Source: a virus | Reading direction: 5' to 3' (one strand) | DNA: 52,488 nucleotides | IMG/VR virus record: IMGVR_UViG_3300007513_000055 | Coordinates: 1 to 52,488 of that record | Shown: positions 24,672-31,738 of the stretch, one piece after another | Numbering within the stretch: position 1 is the stretch's first letter | Layout: every line of letters starts with the position of its first letter | Program-made: the position numbers and the translations under genes | Notes under the pieces: model-generated | The model's input: the letters and a program-made list of their open reading frames with translations, nothing else | Told to the model about the DNA's origin: nothing | Databases searched by the model: none

Positions 24672-25070
24672 ATGAAGATATCGAACAAGATTAGAAATTA
24701 TCTCAACTTGGCCCGCCGCGTATCTCAACAAAGCGCCCACGATACCTTTAAGCACGGAGCCGTCCTAGTGAAGGGCGGCTCCGTTATTAATACAGCCTTC
24801 AACAAGGACCAACACAAGAGATTTGGGAACAGGTTTCGCAACGTGAAGGACTGTGGCCACGCCACTCATCACGCCGAACTAGGAGCCATTCTTGGTCTGG
24901 ATCGCTCAATAACTACTGGAGCGACGATGTATGTTTGTAGAACAAATCGTATGGGAGAGTTCAGGATGTCCAAGCCGTGCGCTATGTGTGAGGAGGTTCT
25001 TCGCTTTTGTGGAGTGAAGAAGGTGGTATATACTGAGGGTGGAGAGAAGATTTCCAGGATTAAACTGTGA
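24672..25070 (+). CDS. Cytidine/deoxycytidylate deaminase-like protein
   Basis: 132 residues. It has the zinc-deaminase motifs THHAELGAI (catalytic Glu with a zinc-binding His) and KPCAMCEEVLRFCGVKKVVY, the PCxxC zinc ligands. dCMP deaminase would supply dUMP for the phage ThyX. The protein is shorter than T4 dCMP deaminase (193), and a cytidine/deoxycytidine or base-modifying role is also possible. No ribosome-binding site is visible, and a promoter sits so close that translation probably starts on a leaderless transcript. Confidence 0.75.
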   Translation: MKISNKIRNYLNLARRVSQQSAHDTFKHGAVLVKGGSVINTAFNKDQHKRFGNRFRNVKDCGHATHHAELGAILGLDRSITTGATMYVCRTNRMGEFRMSKPCAMCEEVLRFCGVKKVVYTEGGEKISRIKL

Positions 25071-25106
25071 TTCCTGCTCTATTTAAGGGGAAGAGAGGTT
25101 CTATGA

Positions 25107-25322
25107 ATGAGCGACGACGATATAGGGTCCAGAAAGATTCCCGCTTTTTTAAGGAAAGTCTTCCTATCAAAGAGGGAACTGCGCCTTATTTTGGAGTTGC
25201 TACGCGCCTCCGTTGGTGACGAAGAACTACCCCCCTGGAAGCAGAAACTTATCAACAAGATAGACAACCATTTACAAAAAGCCAAGTCACACCGAAGGAA
25301 GAAGAGGGACGATGATTGTTAA
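25107..25322 (+). CDS. Small hypothetical protein
   Basis: 71 residues, not recognised. It is basic at the C-terminus (HRRKKRDDDC) and helical throughout (ELRLILELLRASVGDEELPP in the middle). An AGAGG ribosome-binding site precedes ATG 25107. An alternative ATG four bases upstream is out of frame. A CTCTATTTAAGG element, a weaker form of the motif seen before late genes, lies 29 bases upstream. It overlaps the next ORF by seven bases. Confidence 0.5.
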   Translation: MSDDDIGSRKIPAFLRKVFLSKRELRLILELLRASVGDEELPPWKQKLINKIDNHLQKAKSHRRKKRDDDC

Positions 25323-25516
25323 ACATCGGCGACCTTGTGAAAGCTGAGGAGTTCCTGAAGGTACCTTACGATCCTATCGAGGGCCTAGGCATTGTAGTCG
25401 ATGTTGAACAGTGGGGTGGACATTACATTTGCGTGGTTTACTTCTTTGAGAACGCCGCGGTCAGGTGGCTTGAGGAAGAAGATCTAATCTTAGTTAACTC
25501 TATACAAGAAAAATAA
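25316..25516 (+). CDS. Small hypothetical protein, beta-rich
   Basis: 66 residues, not recognised. The frame opens with TTG at 25316, overlapping the stop region of the upstream gene, with AGAGGGA as a possible ribosome-binding site. NIGDLVKAEEF and GLGIVVDVEQWGGHYICVVY suggest a small SH3-like beta barrel with a start typical of KOW-like or adaptor domains. The function is unknown. Confidence 0.5.
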   Translation: MLNIGDLVKAEEFLKVPYDPIEGLGIVVDVEQWGGHYICVVYFFENAAVRWLEEEDLILVNSIQEK

Positions 25517-25537
25517 AAAACATTATAATAAGGAAAC

Positions 25538-26512
25538 ATGAAAGCGAAAAGACTTCTCGTTCTTGATGCTGTGAATCAGTTTATCAGGGCGTACATCGTT
25601 GACCCTAGCCTGTCCTCAAACGGACAACCTATTGGTGGCTTGAAGGGTTTTTTGAAGATTACCAACCGTCTCGTAAGGGAGATTAAGCCAGACAAAATAG
25701 TTGTCTGCTGGGACGGTGCTGGTGGTTCTCAGAAGAGGAAGAGCACCAACAAGGGCTACAAGGAAGGCCGCAAGCCCATCCGCCTCAATCGCACCATCAG
25801 GAATCTCTCTGAGAACGAGGAGATCGCCAACAAGATCTGGCAACAGACGAGGCTGTTTGAATACCTCAATGAAATGCCGATGATTCAGTTTGTTTCGGAT
25901 CACGTAGAGGCAGATGACATCATTTCTTATGTCGTCAACCATCCGGAGCACAAGGGCTGGCAGAAGGTCATCGTCAGTTCCGATAAGGATTTCATCCAAC
26001 TACTGGACGATGAAACCGTCCTTTATCGCCCTATCCAAAAGGAAATGTTGAACAAGACGCGAGTTGTTGAGAAGTTTGGTATTCACCCCACCAACTTTGC
26101 TTTGGCTCGCGCCATCGCCGGCGACACCAGTGATAACTTGCCCGGGGTTGGCCGCGTCGGAATCCCTACCGTAGCCAAGCGTCTTTCGTTTTTGGCTGAG
26201 GAGAAGGACTATTCTATTGATGAGGTGATTGAGTATTGTGAGGGCGTTGAAAAGAAGGTGGGTGCGCACACGAACATTATTGAAGGCGAAAGTCTTATTC
26301 GTGAGAACTACAAGTTAATGCAGCTTTACGCACCATCAATCTCCATTCAACAAAAGCAGAACATTAACAGTGTTCTTGGAAGTTTTGTGCCGATGCTGAA
26401 CAAGACGCAAGTGCGAAAGATGATGATTGAAGACGGCATCGGGGAAATTTCTTTGAACGATCTGTTCCAGAACTTTAAGAGGAATATTTCAGACTTCAAT
26501 GCCAAGGCGTAA
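25538..26512 (+). CDS. 5'-3' exonuclease / flap endonuclease (RNase H-like)
   Basis: 324 residues, close to T4 RNase H (305). It carries the FEN/PIN-type motifs: RLLVLDAVNQFIRAY at the start, IVVCWDGAGGSQKRK near 55, HVEADDIISYVV near 125, VIVSSDKDFIQLL near 145 and GDTSDNLPGVGRVG near 200, the helix-hairpin-helix approach to DNA. The conserved Asp residues for two metals are present. It would remove RNA primers and flaps during lagging-strand synthesis. AAGGAAAC precedes the ATG. The stop overlaps the Smr gene. Confidence 0.87.
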   Translation: MKAKRLLVLDAVNQFIRAYIVDPSLSSNGQPIGGLKGFLKITNRLVREIKPDKIVVCWDGAGGSQKRKSTNKGYKEGRKPIRLNRTIRNLSENEEIANKIWQQTRLFEYLNEMPMIQFVSDHVEADDIISYVVNHPEHKGWQKVIVSSDKDFIQLLDDETVLYRPIQKEMLNKTRVVEKFGIHPTNFALARAIAGDTSDNLPGVGRVGIPTVAKRLSFLAEEKDYSIDEVIEYCEGVEKKVGAHTNIIEGESLIRENYKLMQLYAPSISIQQKQNINSVLGSFVPMLNKTQVRKMMIEDGIGEISLNDLFQNFKRNISDFNAKA

Positions 26513-26759
26513 GCGATTCCAAAGAAACGCGTATCAAGACATACCTAAACTAGATTTACATTCTATGAGGCACGAAGACGTTAGAAGCGCCAGCATACGA
26601 TTCATAGAGTCACACTGGGGTGACGAAACAGAGATTCACATTGTTACTGGCTTTTCAGAAAAGATGCGTGAAATTGTAATCAAAGTTCTTGGAGAATACG
26701 AGTTATCTTATGAGATTGGGAATAGTTATAATAAAGGCTTTATTTCCACTTGGGTTTAA
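26499..26759 (+). CDS. Smr-domain protein
   Basis: 86 residues. PKLDLHSMRHEDVRSASIRF opens with the LDLH motif of Smr domains, and EIHIVTGFSEKMREIVIKVL matches the second motif (usually HGKG or TGxG). Smr domains nick or bind branched nucleic acids and occur alone or fused to MutS2. The position directly after the flap endonuclease, with a 14-base overlap, suggests a role in DNA processing. Because TGFS replaces TGxG, catalytic ability is uncertain. Confidence 0.68.
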   Translation: MPRRKRFQRNAYQDIPKLDLHSMRHEDVRSASIRFIESHWGDETEIHIVTGFSEKMREIVIKVLGEYELSYEIGNSYNKGFISTWV

Positions 26760-26781
26760 TTTTCAGAGGTAAAAAATAATA

Positions 26782-27123
26782 GTGATAGTTGGTTGCCCAG
26801 TTTGCCCTAATAGGAAGGAAGCAGATAGGACTGCCGAAATAAACCAGCTTTTAATTGAGCAACATAAGAAATTTAAAAAGCGTATTCTCGCTTTTGTTGT
26901 GTTGTTTTCGTTATTTGAAGTGGGCGCCCTCTACTCTTACAGGTGGGTAACTACACAAACAGAACGTCACTCTAGAGAAATTTGTTATCAATTAACGAAC
27001 TCGGATAAAGTTGTTTATTACGATGATAAATGTTATTTGCCCAACATCGAAGGAAATCTAGATTTTGTTGTTGATCTGGGCCAGTTGGGTTACGAGAGGA
27101 TGAGAATAAGGCTTTTGGACTGA
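26782..27123 (+). CDS. Hypothetical membrane protein with N-terminal Cys motif
   Basis: 113 residues from a GTG start. CPVCPNRKEA at the N-terminus could bind metal. One clear membrane helix, RILAFVVLFSLFEVGALYSY, lies near 34-53. The C-terminal 60 residues, probably exported, contain two Cys (EICYQL, DDKCYL) that could pair. No family is recognised. It lies in a group of small membrane-protein genes often used by phages to modify the host envelope or block superinfection; that is inference from context. Confidence 0.5.
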   Translation: MIVGCPVCPNRKEADRTAEINQLLIEQHKKFKKRILAFVVLFSLFEVGALYSYRWVTTQTERHSREICYQLTNSDKVVYYDDKCYLPNIEGNLDFVVDLGQLGYERMRIRLLD

Positions 27124-27126
27124 AAG

Positions 27127-27414
27127 ATGTTTCGCTGGTTAAAGAAGAAGTGGAACCACATTTCTCCACAACGTTTAAAAAAGACATTCAAGGAACACGG
27201 CTTAGCGTTCCTGGTTATCTTTTTGATCTGGGAAGTTATTGAGGACATAGGGTTTCCAATTCTTTTTTACTGGCTGGGGAACAATGTTAATCCCTGGTTT
27301 CATACTGCCACCCCCATCAGTTGGCTTTTGTGCTTACACGGGATTATGGTGCCCTTGACTTGGGCTGTTTGGGTGAGGATCAAAAAAAACACCTTGACTA
27401 AACAAGAAAATTAA
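27127..27414 (+). CDS. Small two-helix membrane protein
   Basis: 95 residues. A basic N-terminus (MFRWLKKKWNHIS) is followed by two hydrophobic segments, GLAFLVIFLIWEVIEDIGFP and ISWLLCLHGIMVPLTWAVWV, and a short basic end. The inner-membrane topology is clear; the function is unknown. It begins three bases after the previous stop, so the two are probably co-expressed. The promoter for the next gene lies inside its 3' end. Confidence 0.55.
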   Translation: MFRWLKKKWNHISPQRLKKTFKEHGLAFLVIFLIWEVIEDIGFPILFYWLGNNVNPWFHTATPISWLLCLHGIMVPLTWAVWVRIKKNTLTKQEN

Positions 27415-27422
27415 GGTATAGT
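27394..27422 (+). promoter_or_regulatory. Sigma70-like promoter
   Basis: TTGACT (27394-27399), 17-base spacer, TATAGT (27417-27422). It precedes the 27452 ORF by about 30 bases and could also serve the thrombospondin-repeat gene after it. Confidence 0.65.
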
Positions 27423-27451
27423 AGTAATACAAACTTTGGAGAGGCCGAGCG

Positions 27452-27673
27452 GTGCAGAAAAACAAGTCTTGCGAGTTTGTCGTAACCAAACTGGGTACCA
27501 TTGTCGTCCCCAGGCCGCTTAGTGTTAGTTCTGGCATTGCGAGACACAAGTGGTTAAAAGCTTATTTCAAAAACGATGTTACGATCGCAAGCCCGGCTTA
27601 TTGGAAGATGCTGTGCGCCCAGAATGAAGTCAAGACCCTCACTGAGGGACCACAGGGTTTCGAAGTTGTCTGA
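27452..27673 (+). CDS. Small hypothetical protein
   Basis: 73 residues from GTG 27452, with a GGAGAGG ribosome-binding site 7-13 bases upstream. CEFVVTKLGTIVVPRPLSVS and IASPAYWKMLCAQNEVKTLT suggest a small folded, cytoplasmic domain. No family is recognised. The gene directly follows a good promoter and precedes a secreted-protein gene. Confidence 0.5.
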   Translation: MQKNKSCEFVVTKLGTIVVPRPLSVSSGIARHKWLKAYFKNDVTIASPAYWKMLCAQNEVKTLTEGPQGFEVV

Positions 27674-27700
27674 CAAACAAAACTAAACTAGGAGTCAAGA

Positions 27701-28570
27701 ATGTTGAAGAATGTGATTATGATTAGCGCACTGATGCTGAGCACCGCTCACGCAGACGAGGAGGGAGAGTGTGCCGGTGGCCTGTGTGGGACCCCTGAGG
27801 AATCCGGAGGGGGTGGAGGAGGCGGAGGAAGCGTTCTAATCGCCAATACCGACCAGGGCGACACTTATCAATACGCTGATGACTATGACGAGGATGGAGT
27901 GGAGGATGATTCGGACAACTGCCCATGGGCCTCGAACCCAGATCAGATGGACATAGACTCAGATGGGTGGGGAGATGCCTGCGACACTTGTCGAACCAGT
28001 TGGAATCCAAATCAATTTGATAGAGACGCTGACGGATTGGGTGATTATTGTGACGAGGACTTGGATAACGATTCGGTAAATAATCCTGACGATAATTGCT
28101 CCGATGTTAGTAATCCTAGCCAGATAGACACAGACGGGGATGGTTGGGGCGACGCCTGCGATTCCGATGATGATAACGATAGCGTTCCAGATATCACGGA
28201 TGAGTGTCCGCTCCTGCATAGGCGCGACTATACCAGAAACATGCAATGTGTTACTGACCGTGACCGCGACGGGGTCAGCGACCACGTCGATAACTGTATT
28301 GCCGTATATAATTTCCACCAGATTGACTCCGATCGTGATGGAATAGGGGACGAGTGCGACTTTGACATGGATGGCAATGGAATTTCAGACGTATCTGAGT
28401 GGAGTCCGGACGATTATTGTGCGAACGGCCCCGCCGGCCTCGTCAATACCTCAGAGTGTGAGGAAGAGGTGGGAAAGACTGACATGGTGGGCTCTGGCGA
28501 GACCATGACGGGATGTAACGTAGTACTGCCGCTGGATGCCCCTCTTCCCGCTCTTTTGCGCCGCCGCTAA
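27701..28570 (+). CDS. Secreted thrombospondin type 3 repeat protein
   Basis: 289 residues. A signal peptide-like N-terminus (MLKNVIMISALMLSTAHA) is followed by a Gly-rich linker and about five calcium-binding repeats of the DxDxDGxxDxxDNC form, such as DEDGVEDDSDNCP and DGDGWGDACDSD, spanning residues 65-240. The tail ends GCNVVLPLDAPLPALLRRR. A Cys followed by a weakly hydrophobic stretch and a triple Arg recalls bacterial sorting tails of the MYXO-CTERM kind. Such proteins are typical of bacterial surfaces and unusual in phages. It may be a host-derived gene altering the infected cell surface. An AGGAG site precedes the ATG. Confidence 0.78.
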   Translation: MLKNVIMISALMLSTAHADEEGECAGGLCGTPEESGGGGGGGGSVLIANTDQGDTYQYADDYDEDGVEDDSDNCPWASNPDQMDIDSDGWGDACDTCRTSWNPNQFDRDADGLGDYCDEDLDNDSVNNPDDNCSDVSNPSQIDTDGDGWGDACDSDDDNDSVPDITDECPLLHRRDYTRNMQCVTDRDRDGVSDHVDNCIAVYNFHQIDSDRDGIGDECDFDMDGNGISDVSEWSPDDYCANGPAGLVNTSECEEEVGKTDMVGSGETMTGCNVVLPLDAPLPALLRRR

Positions 28571-28574
28571 ATAA

Positions 28575-28841
28575 ATGTTTCAAGCCTTTTTAGAGGGATC
28601 GCTGCGCATACAGGTAGCGGCTGTAAGCTTTATCTTGGCAAAACTCACCTTTGTGATGACTGCTATTTGTATGGCAATCAGCGACACAGCGGCGACCGTA
28701 TCAATGTCTGTGTATAGTCTGCTGGTTCTTAACGCAATCGTGCTATCTTTGTGGGAAGGCTTCAGCAAGCGTAAGAGGCCCTACGCAGAACTGGAAGAAG
28801 AGATCCGTATGTTGAAGAAAACTCTTGACACGATGTCCTAA
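28575..28841 (+). CDS. Small membrane protein with C-terminal coiled coil
   Basis: 88 residues. Two hydrophobic segments (AAVSFILAKLTFVMTAICMA and VYSLLVLNAIVLSLWEGF) precede a charged helix (AELEEEIRMLKKTLDTM). It starts four bases after the upstream stop and lacks an obvious ribosome-binding site, so it may be translated by coupling. The function is unknown. A promoter for the tRNA overlaps its 3' end. Confidence 0.5.
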   Translation: MFQAFLEGSLRIQVAAVSFILAKLTFVMTAICMAISDTAATVSMSVYSLLVLNAIVLSLWEGFSKRKRPYAELEEEIRMLKKTLDTMS

Positions 28842-28856
28842 ATGAGGTATTATAAT
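28825..28856 (+). promoter_or_regulatory. Sigma70-like promoter for tRNA-Leu
   Basis: TTGACA (28825-28830) is followed after 17 bases by TATTAT (28848-28853), or after 20 bases by a perfect TATAAT (28851-28856). The tRNA begins 10-14 bases downstream. Confidence 0.65.
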
Positions 28857-28866
28857 CACACAGTTC

Positions 28867-28948
28867 GGGAAAGTGGTGGAACGGCATACACAGGAGACTT
28901 AAAATCTCCCGCCCTTCGGGCTTGCGGGTTCGAGTCCCGCCTTTCCTA
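28867..28948 (+). tRNA. tRNA-Leu (anticodon TAA)
   Basis: Acceptor arms GGGAAAG and CTTTCCT pair over seven positions (one G-T). The anticodon stem GGAGA/TCTCC holds loop CTTAAAA. A long variable arm (GCCC/GGGC) confirms a class II tRNA, and the T arm is GCGGG-TTCGAGT-CCCGC. The 3' CCA is not fully encoded (ACCG). Confidence 0.93.
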
Positions 28949-28962
28949 CCGAGGAGTGTGCG

Positions 28963-29196
28963 ATGAGTGAAGACACCGTGCCGAAGAAAAGGGAGATGGT
29001 GTTCCACCCAGAGCACTACAACAAGGGGATTGAAGTTATTGATTTCATCGAGTCTTGGGATTTAGATTTTAATGAGGGTAATGTAGTAAAGTATGTTACA
29101 AGGCACAAGCATAAAGACAAACCACTTGAAGACTTGAAAAAAGCACGATTTTACATAGACAGGCTTATCTCATTGAGAGAGGGGAGTGATGAATAA
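28963..29196 (+). CDS. DUF3310-family protein
   Basis: 77 residues. HYNKGIEVIDFIESWDLDF followed by EGNVVKYVTRHKHKDKPLED and ARFYIDRLI is the DUF3310 (SaV-like) pattern, common in phage genomes and of unknown biochemical role, sometimes annotated as nucleotide-metabolism related. A GAGGAG ribosome-binding site precedes the ATG. The end overlaps the next gene by eight bases. Confidence 0.8.
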   Translation: MSEDTVPKKREMVFHPEHYNKGIEVIDFIESWDLDFNEGNVVKYVTRHKHKDKPLEDLKKARFYIDRLISLREGSDE

Positions 29197-29662
29197 AGGA
29201 TTTACTTGCGGCGCCTTTGACTTGCTTCACGCAGGCCACGTCCTGATGCTTCAAGAGGCGCGCTCTGTTTGTGACTATCTGATTGTCGGACTTCAAACGG
29301 ATCCGACCATTGATAGGCCGGCCAAGAACAAGCCTGTTCAGAGTCTAGACGAGCGCCGCATCCAATTGCGAGCAGTTAGGCACGTGGATGAGGTTGTTGA
29401 GTACAGCACCGAGGAGGAATTGTACGAACTCCTCCGGTTCATCAATCCGGAAGTTCGCATTATAGGCGCCGACCATAAGGGTAAAGATTTTACTGGACAC
29501 GACCTACCAATTAAGGTATACTTCAACAGTAGAGACCACGGTTGGTCAACGACAGAGTTAAGAGAAAGAATTTACCAGGGCGAGTTAGAGAAGATTAGGG
29601 CTAATGAGGAAAAGCAGTCACGAGAGTCTTTTGAACTCCTGGCTGCTTACGAAAATAACTAA
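29189..29662 (+). CDS. Cytidylyltransferase-like nucleotidyltransferase
   Basis: 157 residues. GAFDLLHAGHVLML carries the HxGH nucleotide-binding motif of the TagD/RfaE-type cytidylyltransferases, and WSTTELRERIY matches the C-terminal ISTT-like motif that binds phosphate (WSTT here). The enzyme would join CTP or ATP to a phosphorylated alcohol or sugar, for envelope or cofactor metabolism. ATG 29189 is preferred over the adjacent GTG because GAGGGGAG lies just upstream. The substrate cannot be told from the sequence. Confidence 0.78.
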   Translation: MNKGFTCGAFDLLHAGHVLMLQEARSVCDYLIVGLQTDPTIDRPAKNKPVQSLDERRIQLRAVRHVDEVVEYSTEEELYELLRFINPEVRIIGADHKGKDFTGHDLPIKVYFNSRDHGWSTTELRERIYQGELEKIRANEEKQSRESFELLAAYENN

Positions 29663-29672
29663 GGAGGTTAGT

Positions 29673-29867
29673 ATGTTTAAGACAAAAAATAGTAGAAGAG
29701 TGGTGGCGAACCTGTTGTGGGTACTCGTATCGTTTACGAGTCTTTGGGTCGCCACTGATGACGCTGCCGCAGCAGCAAAGTTCGTTTTGGGCCTGTACCT
29801 TGTTGGTGGGGCTTTCGCACTGTCGATGATTTCCATTGACGATTGGATTAGTAAAGGAGAAGAATAA
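29673..29867 (+). CDS. Small two-helix membrane protein
   Basis: 64 residues from ATG 29673, chosen because AAGGAGG lies eight bases upstream. The longer frame would begin inside the upstream gene. Two hydrophobic helices, VVANLLWVLVSFTSLWVA and FVLGLYLVGGAFALSMISI, are separated by a short Asp/Ala loop. The C-terminus is DDWISKGEE. The function is unknown; a small inner-membrane modifier of the host is possible. Confidence 0.6.
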   Translation: MFKTKNSRRVVANLLWVLVSFTSLWVATDDAAAAAKFVLGLYLVGGAFALSMISIDDWISKGEE

Positions 29868-30158
29868 ATGAGTAACGTAGTGCACATTGAGCCTTATCAG
29901 GATGATGAGGAAGAGGGTGTTGTCCTTTCAAAGGAGGAGCACGTCAAGAACTATTTGAAGGACCTAGCGGAAACCGAGGCCGCTATGGAGCCCTTCAAGG
30001 AGCACAAGCGCGACATGCGCAAGTCTTACATTGAGGAGGGGTACCTCACCAAGGATGAGATTTGGGCCGCCGTCAAGGCTTATCGGATGATCAAGAACGA
30101 GAAGGACATGGATGCTCTTATCGACGCTTACGACCAAGTAAAGAAGATGATCCTGTGA
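29868..30158 (+). CDS. Hypothetical helical protein
   Basis: 96 residues, acidic and almost entirely helical, with a likely coiled-coil segment EHKRDMRKSYIEEGYLTKDE and a second helix IWAAVKAYRMIKNEKDMDAL. It begins right after the upstream stop (TAA-ATG) and overlaps the next gene by four bases. No family is recognised. Codon use is like that of the SSB gene, suggesting good expression. Confidence 0.55.
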   Translation: MSNVVHIEPYQDDEEEGVVLSKEEHVKNYLKDLAETEAAMEPFKEHKRDMRKSYIEEGYLTKDEIWAAVKAYRMIKNEKDMDALIDAYDQVKKMIL

Positions 30159-30670
30159 ACATTTTCGCCATTGAAAGCAATAACGATGGCGACGTTGATT
30201 GGGTCAAGTCTGCACAGTCGCTAGATAACTTGCGCGTCGTCAAGATGATTTTGGAGTCTTGTCAGATCCTTTCCACGGTCTTGAACGAGCAGGGGATCCA
30301 AGCACCCTATAAATCTTTTAATCCTAAACACCCATCGTGTTTATGGGCCGCTGAATCTTCAGCAAACTTTAGGGCGCTTGTTGTTCACTGCGCCGCGATG
30401 CTAGAGGAGTATACCGAGAGATTCGGTAAGACACATAAGTGCGATGCCGTGCTAGATCAGGTCGTCTCCTTGTATGACCGCGACAACTTTGATTGTCACT
30501 TTTCAACTCCGTTGAAGATGGCAATGCCTGATTATTTCAAAGGCGACAACATCGTGGAGTCATACCGTCGTTATTATGCCAACAAGAGTAATATGCGATA
30601 CCCGAAGAGTAAGGTCCCCGACTGGTTTGTCAAGTATCGCGGAGATAAAGAATACCAAATTGTTGCTTGA
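30155..30670 (+). CDS. Conserved phage protein, possible pyrimidine-dimer glycosylase-like family
   Basis: 171 residues from GTG 30155, which overlaps the upstream stop (GTGA). The longer frame upstream is out-of-frame overlap with a real gene. NLRVVKMILESCQILSTVLN, HPSCLWAAESSANFRALVVH and LEEYTERFGKTHKC form a pattern I know from many phage proteins beginning NIFALDxDPxxAA, sometimes listed as pyrimidine-dimer DNA glycosylase-like. I cannot confirm catalytic residues, so a DNA-repair role is tentative. Confidence 0.55.
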   Translation: MNIFAIESNNDGDVDWVKSAQSLDNLRVVKMILESCQILSTVLNEQGIQAPYKSFNPKHPSCLWAAESSANFRALVVHCAAMLEEYTERFGKTHKCDAVLDQVVSLYDRDNFDCHFSTPLKMAMPDYFKGDNIVESYRRYYANKSNMRYPKSKVPDWFVKYRGDKEYQIVA

Positions 30671-30782
30671 GACAATTCGTAATCTGTTCTTGACTTTGTC
30701 AATCATCGGTGGTATTATAGTATTTGTGGTCGCAAACCTCAACTATTTGCCCAAGGAAGAAGACGAGAGCAAAGAAGAATAA
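30660..30782 (+). CDS. Possible tiny membrane protein
   Basis: An open frame starting with TTG (30660 or 30663) encodes about 40 residues: LLETIRNLFLTLSIIGGIIV continues to one membrane helix and an acidic tail KEEDESKEE. GGAG lies about 20 bases upstream. The frame also contains a sigma70-like promoter. It could be either a real small membrane gene or an intergenic promoter region with a chance frame. Confidence 0.4.
   Translation: MLLETIRNLFLTLSIIGGIIVFVVANLNYLPKEEDESKEE
30690..30718 (+). promoter_or_regulatory. Sigma70-like promoter
   Basis: TTGACT (30690-30695), 17-base spacer, TATTAT (30713-30718). It would transcribe the DUF3293-like gene at 30801 and the basic small protein. An ACTATTTATAG element lies further down at 30786-30796, 15 bases before the ATG. 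Confidence 0.6.
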
Positions 30783-30800
30783 GCAACTATTTATAGGACA

Positions 30801-31496
30801 ATGATAATGAGAGAAATTATGGAAAGTTGGCGAAAGACCTTGATTACAGAGTCGGGGTTTCCTCGCATCGCCAACATGCTCATGGGCTCCGTCCCTAACG
30901 TCCATACAGTTGGATTCATCACCGCAGAGAACCCTGACGGCAACCAACTGAATCCACAAGAGAATCAAGAGCGTAACAAGCTTCTCCAAGAACGTCTGCG
31001 CGAGAGGAATCTGGGCTACATCAGGATCAAGGGAAAGTTCGGCAATCTTGAAAACTCTTTTCTTGTTCCCAACATCACAAAGTCCGAGATTATGAACCTT
31101 GGCAAGGACTTCGGACAAGAGTCTGTAATCTGGGGGATCAAGAGGGATGATGAATCAATGCGCTTTCAGTACATTGAAGGTTACAAGGTGGTCCAGGAAA
31201 GGGACGTTGCTCTTGTTGGTTCTGACGTCCAGGACCGTGAAGACTTCTACTCTCAGGAGAGGCACTCCTCTGGCCGCAAGTTCATCATCCCCTTCTTCGA
31301 CGAAGATTACGAAATCGTTGAAGAGTCCAACCAGCCAGTTATCAACGGTGACATCAACGAAGAAGATGCTCTCGTAAGGGAGATTCGCATTCGCGAAGAA
31401 AAGTTACAAGTTGAAAACAAGACGCCGAAGTATTACTGGCACCACAGAGGAGTACTCAACTCCTTTCTTACAAAACTAAAGAAGAATTCAGACTAA
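30801..31496 (+). CDS. DUF3293-like protein
   Basis: 231 residues. VGFITAENPDGNQLNPQENQ, then RNKLLQERLRERNLGYIRIK and MNLGKDFGQESVIWGIK match the layout of DUF3293 proteins: a T-A-x-N-P motif, an E-N-x-x-R helix and a late G-Q-x-x-h strand. The C-terminal 100 residues are an extension with FIIPFFDEDYEIVEES. The function of the family is unknown. Two further in-frame ATGs (30807, 30822) are possible starts. Confidence 0.6.
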   Translation: MIMREIMESWRKTLITESGFPRIANMLMGSVPNVHTVGFITAENPDGNQLNPQENQERNKLLQERLRERNLGYIRIKGKFGNLENSFLVPNITKSEIMNLGKDFGQESVIWGIKRDDESMRFQYIEGYKVVQERDVALVGSDVQDREDFYSQERHSSGRKFIIPFFDEDYEIVEESNQPVINGDINEEDALVREIRIREEKLQVENKTPKYYWHHRGVLNSFLTKLKKNSD

Positions 31497-31508
31497 AAAA
31501 GGAAAACA

Positions 31509-31634
31509 ATGAAGAATCGAGGACAAAAGAAGAAGGTCCGACAGGGCTGCAGTGTGTTCACAAAGTGGGGCCGCCCCGGTCCCAAAGGTCAGTCCAAGCA
31601 CTACAGGAAGAAGTATCGAGGTCAAGGAAAGTAA
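31509..31634 (+). CDS. Very small, highly basic protein
   Basis: 41 residues read directly: starts MKNRGQKKKVRQGCSVFTKW and continues with a Gly/Lys/Arg/Tyr-rich tail ending KKYRGQGK. About one third of residues are Lys or Arg. AAAAAGGAAAACA before the ATG gives a ribosome-binding site. Composition suggests nucleic-acid or ribosome binding. No family is recognised. It lies 13 bases after the previous gene, and a promoter follows. Confidence 0.55.
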   Translation: MKNRGQKKKVRQGCSVFTKWGRPGPKGQSKHYRKKYRGQGK

Positions 31635-31655
31635 TATGTAAAGTGCACTTTTCTC

Positions 31656-31684
31656 TTGACTTAGAGAAGGTACTTTGATATATT
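31656..31684 (+). promoter_or_regulatory. Sigma70-like promoter before the tRNA-Ile
   Basis: TTGACT (31656-31661), 17-base spacer, TATATT (31679-31684). Transcription would start near 31691, at the foot of a strong hairpin. Confidence 0.65.
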
Positions 31685-31692
31685 AGTAACAT

Positions 31693-31731
31693 AAACGGGG
31701 TCGGGAGCGAGACAGTTGTCGGCCCCGTTTT
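31693..31731 (+). terminator. Hairpin with short T-run between promoter and tRNA-Ile
   Basis: AAACGGGG (31693-31700) pairs with CCCCGTTT (31723-31730), and TC/GG adds two weaker pairs. It is followed by only four T in total. It would form immediately at the RNA 5' end. It could be an attenuator, a processing signal or a small stable RNA. True terminator strength is doubtful. Confidence 0.5.
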
Positions 31732-31738
31732 CCGATAC

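Noticed and set aside
27438-27510. GGAGAGGCCGAGCGGT resembles the beginning of a tRNA-Ser
   Set aside because: No matching T arm (TTCGA loop) or closing acceptor strand follows; the stretch is better read as ribosome-binding site plus start of the 27452 gene.
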